The notes beneath the pieces were generated by a model that worked only from the letters and a program-made list of their open reading frames with translations, searched no databases and was not told the DNA's origin. A DNA stretch of 64,000 nt from CAZYVU01 sp964651435 (GTDB lineage: Bacteria; Desulfobacterota; Syntrophorhabdia; Syntrophorhabdales; CAYQXL01): the NCBI GenBank assembly GCA_964651435.1, contig CAZYVU010000013.1, positions 1 through 64,000 on the forward strand. The letters run 5' to 3'. Positions within the stretch are counted from its first letter, which is position 1; the number at the start of each line of letters is the position of its first letter. Position numbers and translations under genes: made by a program. Positions 8,561 to 17,383 of this stretch are shown here, in pieces.

Positions 8561-11290
8561 ATGAATGATCTGCAACTTGAATACAGGATCGGCACGTTCG
8601 TTACGGATCGCAACCTCGTCGTCATTCTCTGGGACGACCGGCTCGCGGGCATTACGGGCATATCGCCTGCTGATGCGCTGAGAAAACCCCTCCAGGCCGT
8701 CATTCCCGATTTCGAGGAGCGGAACCTGCACGTCCATTTCCGGGACGTCCTGAAGGACGGCGTTGTTCGCGTCCTTTCGCCGGCCTTCCATCACTACCTC
8801 ATCCGGTGCAGGCCCGTGGAGCCCTCGGCAAACTTCCAGTGGATGCAGCAGCGGGTCACCATTGCACCGGTCCGGACGGGAGAGACCATCGTCAATGCCG
8901 TCGTGACCATAGAGGATGTGACGAGGCGCCTTGACTATGAAAAGGAGCTGTTGGCGCAGCTTTCGAGCGACGATGAGACAAAGCGGCTCAGGGCCGTCGA
9001 AGAGATCGGCAGGGAGCGCGGGGAAGGGACGCGAGAACTCCTCAGCGTCATCGGGGACGGCAACTGGAGGGTCCGCCACGTGGCTGTCGATGCCCTTGCA
9101 ACGGCAGCCGATGCAGAGATCGTGTCGCGGCTCATCAGAACCCTCAAGGAGGAGCACGCCGACCTGGCCGTCCTGAACAGCGCCCTTTCGGTCCTGGCCC
9201 TGGCCGACATGGACACGCTGGTACCGCTGACGTGGCTTCTCAACGATCCTGACGAGGACCTTCGCATCTATGCCGCCCAGGTGCTTGGCGACAAGGGCGA
9301 CCGGCGGGCCGTTCCTGCCCTCGTTAACGCCTTAAACGACGTGAACCCGAACGTGTGCTATCAGGCCATCGAGTCCCTGGGCAAGCTCCGAGCCGCCGAG
9401 GTCGTCGAGCCGCTTTTGCGCATTCTCGAAAGGCGTGACTTTTACCTCTCATTCCCGGTTATCGATGCCCTGGTCAAGATTGGAGACAAATCCGTGGCGC
9501 CCTTGCTTATACCCTTCCTTTTCGATCCGGGGCTTTCTTCCCCCGTTGTGGAGGCCATGGGCAGCCTCGGCGACGAGGAAATCGCCGAACCGCTCGTAGC
9601 CCTGCTCAAGACGCCGGACGCCCCGACACAGGCCGTCGCACTGGCGCTTGCGAGCCTCCACGACCGGTACGAACGTACGTACGGCGAGGGTTCGCACATT
9701 GCCGATATCGTGTGCCACGCCATGACGGCGGCCGGCGTCGAGAACCTGATGGAGGCGCTTCAGGGAGCCAACGCCTCCGAACTCCGTGCCCTGGCGCTGG
9801 TACTGGGGTGGCTGGAGGGAAAGGCCGTGGAACGGGTGCTCACGCAGCTTCTGGGCAACCCAGCCGTCCGCAGGGAGGTGGTAGAGGCCCTGGTGCGCTA
9901 TGGCTCCCGCGTGACGGACCTTCTTGTGGAGCAGTTAGGCTCGCAGGATATTGAGACATGCCGGGCGGCTATCGTTGCCCTCGGCCGCATCGGTGACGCT
10001 CGGGTGGTGGCTCCCCTCGTTGCGGCGCTGGGACGAGACGACGAACTGACCGTCGTCATCGTCGGTGCCTTGGCGAAGATAGGAGACCGGAAATCCTTCG
10101 GTGCCCTCCTCGACCTTATGGGACACGAAAACATCGCTATACGGCAGGCCGCCGTTGGCGCCTTGAACTCCCTTGGGCACCCCGAGATGGCCAAAGAGAT
10201 GGAACAGCGCCTCACAGACCCCGACCCGCTGGTGAGGGAATCGGCGGCCCGGATTGCGGGCTACTTTGGATATGCCCAGTGCACCGATGGTATGATCGCC
10301 CTGGCGGCGGACGAGAACGAGGCTGTAAGGGCCGTTGCCCTCGAGCACCTCCCCTTTATGGACGACGCGAGGGCTGGAGCCGTTTTGAGGAAGGCTGCGG
10401 CCGACGACACGCCGAAGGTGCGGGCTGCTGCCGTTCGGGCCTTTTCCCATATGGAGCCCGCCCAGGCGATGCCTTCTCTCACGGCGGCACTGGAGGACGC
10501 CGACCCCTGGGTCAGGTATTTTGCGTGCCGATCCTTGGGGCGCATAGGGCTCTCCGAGCGCCTCGATGCCCTTGCCCACGTCGCCTTGTCGGACGGCGCC
10601 CGGTATGTCCGGTTTGCCGCTGTCGATGCGATGGGACACATCGGTGGCAGGAGGGCCGTTTCATTTCTTTCGGGCCTGGCGGCCTCTTCGGACGAGGAGA
10701 TGGCCAGGTCGGCCATCGGCGCCCTGGGCAAAATAGGCCATCCCGATGCCCTGCCGCCCCTTTTCGAGGCCCTCAAGTCGGGTGCTGCGGGACTGCAGAT
10801 CGATGCCGCGGCGGCCCTCGGTGAGCACGGAGGAGAGGGTGTTGCGCGGACCCTCCAGTGGGTAGCCGCAACGGAAACGGACGAAGCCCTGGTTCGTGGC
10901 TGCATAGCGGCCATGAGGAGGCTCGGTACGGCCGAAGCGGTCGAGTCCCTCATCGAGCTCGCCGTGGATCAGGAGCGAAGGTCCCTCTGCATCGAGGCCC
11001 TCGTCGATCTGGGCGAGCGGTTTGTGGAGTGGGTTTCTGCAGGACTCTCGTACCCCCATGCGGCGGTCCGGGTGGCTGTCATCGAGGTCCTGGCCCGGAT
11101 GCGGCGGCCGGCCGCCTCGGAGCAGATCCTCTCGGCCCTCGATGATCCGGAGCCGCAGGTTCGCATGGCCGCAGTGGAGGCGTTGGGCCACCTCGGCAAC
11201 CGGAACGGAGACCGCAAGCTGGCGGCTATGGCGCGGTCCGACAGTGACGCATCGGTGCGACGCGCCGCCAAGACGGCGCTCAAAAGATAG
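8561..11290 (+). CDS. PAS domain fused to a long HEAT-repeat array
   Basis: About 909 residues. An N-terminal PAS-like domain (about 1-130, ending VVTIEDVTRRLDYE) is followed by roughly 750 residues of HEAT/PBS-lyase-type repeats. Recurrent units look like VRAAAVRAF, VRFAAVDAMGHIG and VRMAAVEALGHLG. HEAT arrays are protein-binding solenoids, and no catalytic motif is seen. Its place between the MCP and cheR suggests a structural or input component of the chemosensory complex; this is inference. An in-frame ATG at 8462 would add 33 low-complexity Gly/Ala/Glu residues, so the ATG at 8561 preceding MNDLQLEYRIG is preferred. No other gene is seen in 8420-8560. Confidence 0.85.
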   Translation: MNDLQLEYRIGTFVTDRNLVVILWDDRLAGITGISPADALRKPLQAVIPDFEERNLHVHFRDVLKDGVVRVLSPAFHHYLIRCRPVEPSANFQWMQQRVTIAPVRTGETIVNAVVTIEDVTRRLDYEKELLAQLSSDDETKRLRAVEEIGRERGEGTRELLSVIGDGNWRVRHVAVDALATAADAEIVSRLIRTLKEEHADLAVLNSALSVLALADMDTLVPLTWLLNDPDEDLRIYAAQVLGDKGDRRAVPALVNALNDVNPNVCYQAIESLGKLRAAEVVEPLLRILERRDFYLSFPVIDALVKIGDKSVAPLLIPFLFDPGLSSPVVEAMGSLGDEEIAEPLVALLKTPDAPTQAVALALASLHDRYERTYGEGSHIADIVCHAMTAAGVENLMEALQGANASELRALALVLGWLEGKAVERVLTQLLGNPAVRREVVEALVRYGSRVTDLLVEQLGSQDIETCRAAIVALGRIGDARVVAPLVAALGRDDELTVVIVGALAKIGDRKSFGALLDLMGHENIAIRQAAVGALNSLGHPEMAKEMEQRLTDPDPLVRESAARIAGYFGYAQCTDGMIALAADENEAVRAVALEHLPFMDDARAGAVLRKAAADDTPKVRAAAVRAFSHMEPAQAMPSLTAALEDADPWVRYFACRSLGRIGLSERLDALAHVALSDGARYVRFAAVDAMGHIGGRRAVSFLSGLAASSDEEMARSAIGALGKIGHPDALPPLFEALKSGAAGLQIDAAAALGEHGGEGVARTLQWVAATETDEALVRGCIAAMRRLGTAEAVESLIELAVDQERRSLCIEALVDLGERFVEWVSAGLSYPHAAVRVAVIEVLARMRRPAASEQILSALDDPEPQVRMAAVEALGHLGNRNGDRKLAAMARSDSDASVRRAAKTALKR

Positions 11291-12133
11291 ATGATGAAAT
11301 TTTATTCTGAAACACTGAGCATTTCGGAGAACGAATTCGTCATTCTGCGCAATCTCATTCACGAGCGGACAGGCATCTTCTTTGATAACGGTAAGCGGTC
11401 CTCTCTGGCCGACAAGCTTTCACCTTTTATCCTTGAACAAGGATTCTCCTCTTTCCTCGACTACTATTACTTGCTTCGGTACGATGCCGGCGCAGAGGCC
11501 GAGTGGGACCGGCTCATGGATGTTGTTACCGTGCCGGAAACCTTCTTCTGGCGTGAAGCGGACCAGATACGCGTACTTTCCGGCAGCCTGATGCCGCAGT
11601 TTTGCCAGGAGGCGGCAGGTGGTCCGGTACGCATCCTCAGTATCCCCTGCTCGTCGGGCGAGGAACCGCTGACCATTGCCATGGCGCTTCAGGAAGCGGG
11701 ATGGTACGACCGGGTCCCCATCGAGATTGCTGCCGGCGACATCAGCCGGAGGGCCATTGCCAGGGCCAAGGAGGGGCTCTACAGGGAGTTTTCTTTCCGC
11801 AACATGTCCGCGGAGCTCCGGGACCGCTATTTTACGAAGGAGTCCGGCGGTTGGCGCGTTGCCCCGTCGCTTCTGTCAAAGGTTACCTACGAGACCGTGA
11901 ACCTCCTGGATGAGGCATACTACGAGCGCACTAAGGGCGCCCACATCATCTTTTGCCGAAACGTCTTCATCTACTTTTCAAAGGAATCGATACACAGGGC
12001 TTTGAAGATATTCTATAATAAACTGAAAGATCCGGGCTATCTCTGCACCGGCAGCTCCGAATCCCTCCTGAGGCTAACGAATGACTTCGAGCTTCAGGAT
12101 ATCGGCGGGGCGCTTATGTATGTGAAACGTTGA
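11291..12133 (+). CDS. cheR: Chemotaxis protein methyltransferase CheR
   Basis: 280 residues. The N-terminal helical domain (EFVILRNLIHERTGIFF) precedes the SAM-binding Rossmann domain with ILSIPCSSGEEPLTIAM and the downstream IIFCRNVFIYF motif. CheR transfers methyl groups from S-adenosylmethionine to glutamates of MCPs. There is no TPR extension. The ATG abuts the stop of the HEAT-repeat gene. Together with CheB at 12186 it gives the cluster a full methylation-based adaptation pair. Confidence 0.94.
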   Translation: MMKFYSETLSISENEFVILRNLIHERTGIFFDNGKRSSLADKLSPFILEQGFSSFLDYYYLLRYDAGAEAEWDRLMDVVTVPETFFWREADQIRVLSGSLMPQFCQEAAGGPVRILSIPCSSGEEPLTIAMALQEAGWYDRVPIEIAAGDISRRAIARAKEGLYREFSFRNMSAELRDRYFTKESGGWRVAPSLLSKVTYETVNLLDEAYYERTKGAHIIFCRNVFIYFSKESIHRALKIFYNKLKDPGYLCTGSSESLLRLTNDFELQDIGGALMYVKR

Positions 12134-12185
12134 GATAGAACGGCAAAGGCGGAAGTGGAATTTACGCGAAACCGAGGGAGGTGTC

Positions 12186-13244
12186 ATGCCGGAACGGACG
12201 GAGCTTAACCGGGTACTGAAGGTGCTCATTGTCGATGATTCGGCGTATGTGAGGAAGGTGGTAAGCCAGATGCTTTCGCGAAGCCCCTTTCTGGAAGTTG
12301 TGGGGATGGCCCGGGACGGGACGGAAGCGCTGGAAATGGTGGAGCAGTTGGAGCCTGATGTGGTTACCCTGGATCTCATTATGCCGCACATGAACGGCGT
12401 CGAGTTCCTTCGGGCGCAGATGGCGAAGAAGCCCCTTCCTGTCGTCATCGTAAGCATTGCCAGTGAAAGCGGCGAGATGGCCATCAACGCCCTTGACGCC
12501 GGTGCCGTCGATTTCATACAGAAGCCCACCGCGCTGGCGACGGAGAAGATATTCGAGATAAGCGAGGAGCTTATCGACAAGGTGAAGGCGGCGGCGCAGG
12601 TGCCCCTCTTGCGCCTGACCACGGCGCCTGTTCCTGAGAAGATCGTCGAGAGCCCTTGGACACTTAAAGACAGGTTCGCGGGCATTGTTGTCATCGGCAC
12701 ATCGACCGGAGGTCCCCAGGCTCTGAAGCAGGTCATCCCCCGCCTGCCGGCCGATTTTCCCGTGCCCGTGGCGATTGTCCTTCACATGCCCGTGGGATAT
12801 ACGGAGATGTACGCACAGAAACTGAACGAACTCTGCGATCTCAAAGTCTCTGAGGCAAAGGAAGGGGATGTTCTGGAGCCGGGGGTGGTCCTTCTCGCCC
12901 CGGCGGGCAGGCATATGAAGTTTGTTGACGAAGGAGGCCGACGTGTGGTGGCCCACCTCGACGCCCGGCCTTTCGATACGCCTCACCGCCCCTCGGTGGA
13001 CGTGCTTTTCCAGTCGGCGGCAGAGGTCTATGGCGGACGGGTCCTCGGTGTGGTCATGACGGGTATGGGATCCGATGGGAGGCACGGCTCGGCCTGGATC
13101 AAGTCGCAGGGCGGTATGATCATAACGGAAGCGGAGGAGACGTGTGTCGTTTACGGCATGCCGAGGTCTGTCGTTGAGGCGAGCTTGAGCGACCGCTCCG
13201 TGCCCCTCGGGGACATCGCCCGGACGATCATGGAGAACATATGA
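12186..13244 (+). CDS. cheB: Chemotaxis methylesterase/deamidase CheB
   Basis: 352 residues. The N-terminal receiver has LIVDDSAYVRKVV, phospho-Asp in VVTLDLIMPHMNG and Lys in FIQKPTAL. After a linker comes the C-terminal esterase with the catalytic Ser of GTSTGGPQAL, His of VLHMPVG and Asp of MTGMGSDGRHG. CheB removes MCP methyl groups when phosphorylated by CheA. GGGAGG just before the ATG gives a good ribosome site. A short heptamer-periodic array lies directly after the stop codon. Confidence 0.95.
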   Translation: MPERTELNRVLKVLIVDDSAYVRKVVSQMLSRSPFLEVVGMARDGTEALEMVEQLEPDVVTLDLIMPHMNGVEFLRAQMAKKPLPVVIVSIASESGEMAINALDAGAVDFIQKPTALATEKIFEISEELIDKVKAAAQVPLLRLTTAPVPEKIVESPWTLKDRFAGIVVIGTSTGGPQALKQVIPRLPADFPVPVAIVLHMPVGYTEMYAQKLNELCDLKVSEAKEGDVLEPGVVLLAPAGRHMKFVDEGGRRVVAHLDARPFDTPHRPSVDVLFQSAAEVYGGRVLGVVMTGMGSDGRHGSAWIKSQGGMIITEAEETCVVYGMPRSVVEASLSDRSVPLGDIARTIMENI

Positions 13245-13252
13245 ATCAGCCA

Positions 13253-13287
13253 TCCGAACCCCGAACTCTTCACCCCGAACTCATCCC
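13253..13287 (-). repeat. Degenerate heptamer array, GTTCGGA family
   Basis: Five 7-bp units in register on the plus strand: TCCGAAC, CCCGAAC, TCTTCAC, CCCGAAC, TCATCCC. Read on the minus strand these are GTTCGGA/GTTCGGG/GTGAAGA units, the same family as the arrays at 22855-23086 and 23577-23639. It fills most of the cheB-cheY spacer. Confidence 0.7.
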
Positions 13288-13323
13288 CCCATATCCGATA
13301 TTCCATTTTCTTGAGAGGTCATT

Positions 13324-13692
13324 ATGGCAACAATACTGATCATTGACGATTCGGGCCTGGCGCGCCGCACACTGCGGAGGATTCTGGAGGAAACAGCGGA
13401 CCATAGGGTTATCGAGGCCGAAGACGGCATATCGGCCCTGGAGAAGTTCTTCCTTAATAAACCCGACATGGTGTTTCTCGATCTGAACATGCACGGCATG
13501 CATGGAACGGACGTGCTGGCAAAAATCCTGGAGCTTGACCCGCAGGCCAGGGTGGTGGTGGCAACGGCCGATATTCAGGACTCAACAAAGTCCATGGTGG
13601 AGGCTCTGGGTGCCGCGGGATTTATCAACAAACCGTACGGGCGGGAGCAGGTAGTGGCCATCGTTGCAAAAAGCATAAAGACGGGGGCATGA
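13324..13692 (+). CDS. CheY-like single-domain response regulator
   Basis: A 122-residue receiver with ILIIDDSGLARRTL, phospho-Asp in MVFLDLNMHGMHG (the usual MP is MH here) and Lys in GFINKPYGR. GAGAGG lies before the ATG. One base separates its stop from the cheC start, so this CheY is the likely substrate of that CheC phosphatase. It is more distant from the CheY at 3388 in sequence and may form a second output branch. Confidence 0.87.
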   Translation: MATILIIDDSGLARRTLRRILEETADHRVIEAEDGISALEKFFLNKPDMVFLDLNMHGMHGTDVLAKILELDPQARVVVATADIQDSTKSMVEALGAAGFINKPYGREQVVAIVAKSIKTGA

Positions 13693-13693
13693 G

Positions 13694-14311
13694 ATGATCC
13701 TTACGGCATTTCAGAAAGATTCATTGACGGAGCTCATCAATATCTCCTTTTCCCGGGCCGCCGCATCGCTGGCCGAGCTGACGGGCCACCGCGTCGGCCT
13801 CACGGTGCCCCGGGTGGAGGTCTGCCCCATCGGGGAGCTGAAAGATGCACTGAGCAGCCATATACAGGGTGAGGTAACGACGGTCCATCAGCTCTTCACC
13901 GGCAAGGTGTCGGGAGACGCCCTGATGATCCTTGACTACAGCGGTTCGGTGCTCCTCACCAGTCTGCTCTCGGAGAGAGCGGCACGCCTTGACCGGCTCG
14001 ACGCATCGGACCGGGAGGTGCTGACGGAGGTGGGTAACATCATTCTAAACGCCTGTCTCGGCACGCTGGGCAACATACTGAAGGTGCACATCTCCTTTTC
14101 AGTGCCGAAAATCCACCTCGATTCCCTGGGGTCCCTCGTCAAAACCCTGGTGATCGGAAAGGACGAACTGCGGTACGCCATCGTCGTGACCATGATGTTT
14201 GACGTTCAGGAGAGCGCCGTTCAGGGCTACCTTATGATTGTCCTGGGCGTTACGTCCCTTGACTACCTGCTTCAGGCCATCGAGGAGACCGATTCGGTAG
14301 AAAAGAGGTAA
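13694..14311 (+). CDS. cheC: CheC-type CheY-P phosphatase
   Basis: 205 residues with two CheC half-sites: LTELINISFSRAAASLAELT near the N-terminus (ExxN in ELIN) and VLTEVGNIILNACLGTLGN in the middle (ExxN in EVGN), each followed by a conserved Pro. CheC proteins dephosphorylate CheY-P and often pair with CheD, which is not in this window. No CheZ is present either, so CheC and the REC-CheC fusion at 16410 are the likely signal-terminating enzymes here. Confidence 0.85.
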   Translation: MILTAFQKDSLTELINISFSRAAASLAELTGHRVGLTVPRVEVCPIGELKDALSSHIQGEVTTVHQLFTGKVSGDALMILDYSGSVLLTSLLSERAARLDRLDASDREVLTEVGNIILNACLGTLGNILKVHISFSVPKIHLDSLGSLVKTLVIGKDELRYAIVVTMMFDVQESAVQGYLMIVLGVTSLDYLLQAIEETDSVEKR

Positions 14312-14319
14312 GCAGGACT

Positions 14320-16371
14320 ATGAGCAGGACCTTTGCCAACCGCACATGGTTTGTCGCCCTATTTTGGGCGGTTATCGTATTTGCGTCCCTCTTTCTGACC
14401 GTGGCGTCGGAGAGGGCGCAGACGACGGCACGGGCACAGGCCCTGGCGAGGTTGGCCTTCAGTAAGGACAGATCCTTTCGCCTGTGGAGCACCCGTCACG
14501 GCGGCGTCTACGTGCCCGTCACGACGGAGACATCGCCCAACCCCTATCTCGATGTGCCGGAAAAGGAGGCTGCCACAGGGTCGGGCAGGCGCCTCACCCT
14601 CATGAACCCTGCCTACATGATGCGCCAACTCTACGAGATGATCGAGGCGGACGATGCCGTGAGAGGCCATATTACCAGTCTCAACCCTTTGAGGCCCGAA
14701 AACGGCCCCGACCCTTGGGAGAGGGGGGCGCTCGAACGGTTTGCAAAAGGCGAGAAGGCGGCCTTCTCCATTCAGACGCTCGACGGGCGGGAGTATGCCC
14801 GGTTCATGGAGCCCTTCGTCACCACAAAGGGCTGTCTCAAGTGCCACGCCAAGCAGGGCTACAAAGAGGGAGACATCAGGGGCGGCATCAGCGTCGCCGT
14901 ACCGATGGCCGCCCTTCGGGCCTTCGAGAGGAGACACATGAAAACGGCCGTTGCGGGCCACCTGGCGGTCTGGCTGGCGGGCCTCCTCGGCATAGCTATT
15001 TACGGACGGTCTCTGGCCAGGAACGACCTGGCGCGGGCCCAGGCGGAGGCGCACCTGCGGGCGGCGGAGGAGAAGATGTCGAAGGCCTTCCACGCCTCTC
15101 CTGAGTGGATCACCATCACGACGGTCAGCGATGGGAGGTACATGGAGGTGAACAGCGCCTTCGAGAGGGAAACCGGATACAGCAGGGACGAGGCCGTAGG
15201 GAAAACCTCGATCGAACTGGGGCTTTGGGAGGACCCCGGGGACCGATCCGCCTTTGTCAGGCTGTTTCAAAGGGAGGGGTCGGTCAAGAATAGTGAGATA
15301 CGCCTCAAGATGCGATCGGGCGACGTGCGGACCATGCTCTGGTCGGCCCAACCCATCACCATAGGCGGCGAGGAGTGTATGCTCAACCTGGTTGTCGATA
15401 TTACGGAAAAGAAGCAAACCGAGGAGGCACTGACGAGAAGCGAGGAGCGCCTCCGTGCCTTTGTCCGGCACAGTCACGAAGGCATCTGGTGCATCGAGAT
15501 GGCAGATCCCATCCCCACCTCTCTTTCCACAGACGAGCAGGTCCAGCGACTGTATGAACAGGGGTATCTCATTGAGTGCAGCGATTCTATGGCGCGGATG
15601 CACGGCTTCGGAAGCGCGGAAGAGATGCTGGGGGCACGGTTCGGCAGTCTCATGCCCCGACTGTCACGACAGAATGTGGAGAATCTGAGGACGTTCATTC
15701 GATCGGGATACGGACTGACGGACCAGGAATCTCAGGAACTGGATGCATCGGGCAGCGTGAGGTGGTTTCTCAACAACCTCATGGGCATGGTCGAGTCGGG
15801 ACGACTGGTAAGGGTCTGGGGTGTACAGCAGGACATTACTGAGCGCAAGAACCTGGAGGAACGACTGCAGATCCTTTCGATCACCGACCCCCTGACGGGC
15901 CTTCACAACCGGCGGGGTTTTATGAACCTTGCGGAGCAGCAGGTAAAGGCCGCCCGGAGGACCGGGCAGGGCTTCACCATCGCCTTTGTCGACGTGGATC
16001 ACATGAAGGACATCAATGATCGTCTGGGCCATGAAGAGGGGGACCGGGCGTTGAAGGCCGCCGCCGGACTCTTGCGGGAGACCTTCAGGGAATCGGACAT
16101 TGTGGCGCGCATCGGGGGCGATGAGTTTGCCGTTCTCGCGCCCGGCGGCGAAGAGGGCCGGGCCCAGGTCCTTTCCGGCCGGCTGGAGGAAGGCATCGGT
16201 GCGTTCAACAGGCAGTCGGGGGAGCGGTTCAGGCTGTCCTTGAGCATGGGCACCGCATTCTTTGAGCCCGTCCGTCCATGTACACTCGACGAGGTGATGG
16301 CGCGGGCGGACGCACTGATGTACGAGGAGAAGCAGAATAGGCGGGAAAGAGAAGAACAGGTGGTTCGATAG
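14320..16371 (+). CDS. Haem-c-sensing PAS-GGDEF diguanylate cyclase
   Basis: 683 residues. A signal anchor (about 8-27) and a second membrane helix near 210-228 enclose a periplasmic DUF3365/Tll0287-like domain with the c-type haem motif C172-x-x-C-H176 (GCLKCHAKQGY). Two PAS regions follow (about 255-365 and 375-510), then a GGDEF domain with the intact active site G599-GDEF. An I-site RESD lies five residues before the motif. It should make c-di-GMP from GTP under control of a periplasmic redox or gas-binding haem. It lies between cheC and the REC-CheC gene, so it may be an output of the chemosensory system. Confidence 0.88.
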   Translation: MSRTFANRTWFVALFWAVIVFASLFLTVASERAQTTARAQALARLAFSKDRSFRLWSTRHGGVYVPVTTETSPNPYLDVPEKEAATGSGRRLTLMNPAYMMRQLYEMIEADDAVRGHITSLNPLRPENGPDPWERGALERFAKGEKAAFSIQTLDGREYARFMEPFVTTKGCLKCHAKQGYKEGDIRGGISVAVPMAALRAFERRHMKTAVAGHLAVWLAGLLGIAIYGRSLARNDLARAQAEAHLRAAEEKMSKAFHASPEWITITTVSDGRYMEVNSAFERETGYSRDEAVGKTSIELGLWEDPGDRSAFVRLFQREGSVKNSEIRLKMRSGDVRTMLWSAQPITIGGEECMLNLVVDITEKKQTEEALTRSEERLRAFVRHSHEGIWCIEMADPIPTSLSTDEQVQRLYEQGYLIECSDSMARMHGFGSAEEMLGARFGSLMPRLSRQNVENLRTFIRSGYGLTDQESQELDASGSVRWFLNNLMGMVESGRLVRVWGVQQDITERKNLEERLQILSITDPLTGLHNRRGFMNLAEQQVKAARRTGQGFTIAFVDVDHMKDINDRLGHEEGDRALKAAAGLLRETFRESDIVARIGGDEFAVLAPGGEEGRAQVLSGRLEEGIGAFNRQSGERFRLSLSMGTAFFEPVRPCTLDEVMARADALMYEEKQNRREREEQVVR

Positions 16372-16409
16372 GTGGATCGACATAGTGCTTCACAGAAAGG
16401 CGGGTGTCT

Positions 16410-17375
16410 ATGAAGATAGTCGTTGTTGACGATTCGGCCTTCTCAAGGGCCCACATCGGAAGGATTCTGTGGGACGGGGGCCATACCGTGTATGATGCGG
16501 AAGGAGGAAAGGAGGGTCTCGCCCTCTACCGAGAGGTGAGGCCCGCGGTCGTGACCGTCGATCTGCTCATGCCCGGCATGAGCGGCATCGATTTCATCAG
16601 GGAACTGAAAGCCATAGATCCCCAGGCGAGGATCATCGTCATATCGGCCGACGTTCAGCAATTGACGCAGGACGAGGTGATTGCCGCCGGCGCATCGCTC
16701 TTTCTGGCGAAAACGTCGCAAGAAAGAGCGATTCTCGAGGCCGTCGAGGCCTTAGCCGGCAAGGACGCCTCGGCCCTCATCTTCTCGGTCATACACCGGG
16801 ATGCCTTCACGGAGACGATGAACATCGCCATGGGCAGGGCTGCACATGCCCTAAGTGTCCTCCTCGCACGGAGGGTACTGCTTCAGGTGCCGGTCTTCGA
16901 AGTCATGGACCGCAGAGGGTTTGAGGAGTTTCTGACAGCGCACATCGCCGGCGCTGGGGTCATGGTGCAGCAGTCCTTTGCCGGCGTCATAGAAGGTACG
17001 GCAAGCCTTCTGGTGCAGCAGAACCAGGCGGCCGTGCTCATAGAGACGCTCATATCGGGACACGCGGCCCTCGACAGACTCTCGGCCGCCGACCAGACGA
17101 TCCTTTCGGAGGTGGGCAACATCGTTCTCAACGCTGCCATATCGCTCCTTGGCGACATGGTAAAGACAAGGCTCCAGGTGAGCCTGCCCCTTGTCTTTCT
17201 CAACGAACAGAGCGACAGGATCATGGGGCTTGTCCTCGGCGACTTGAAGGGCGAGACCCACATCATTATTCTTGCAAGCCACCTTTCCATAGACAACGCC
17301 GAAATAGATTCCTATCTGGTCTTTGCGTTGCCGGCGCTGTCGACCCAAAGGCTTCTGGCGAGCATAGGGGGGTAG
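16410..17375 (+). CDS. Receiver-CheC fusion protein
   Basis: 321 residues from the ATG at 16410 (an in-frame GTG at 16404 is closer to the AAAGGCGGG site). The N-terminal receiver has VVVDDSAFSRAHI, phospho-Asp in VVTVDLLMPGMSG and Lys in FLAKTSQ. The C-terminal 190 residues are CheC-like with AFTETMNIAMGRAAHALS and ILSEVGNIVLNAAISLLGD, each containing ExxN. It may be a phosphatase whose own receiver is its switch or its substrate. The fusion mirrors the separate cheY-cheC pair at 13324-14311, which suggests duplication followed by gene fusion. Confidence 0.85.
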   Translation: MKIVVVDDSAFSRAHIGRILWDGGHTVYDAEGGKEGLALYREVRPAVVTVDLLMPGMSGIDFIRELKAIDPQARIIVISADVQQLTQDEVIAAGASLFLAKTSQERAILEAVEALAGKDASALIFSVIHRDAFTETMNIAMGRAAHALSVLLARRVLLQVPVFEVMDRRGFEEFLTAHIAGAGVMVQQSFAGVIEGTASLLVQQNQAAVLIETLISGHAALDRLSAADQTILSEVGNIVLNAAISLLGDMVKTRLQVSLPLVFLNEQSDRIMGLVLGDLKGETHIIILASHLSIDNAEIDSYLVFALPALSTQRLLASIGG

Positions 17376-17383
17376 GGGGCGCA

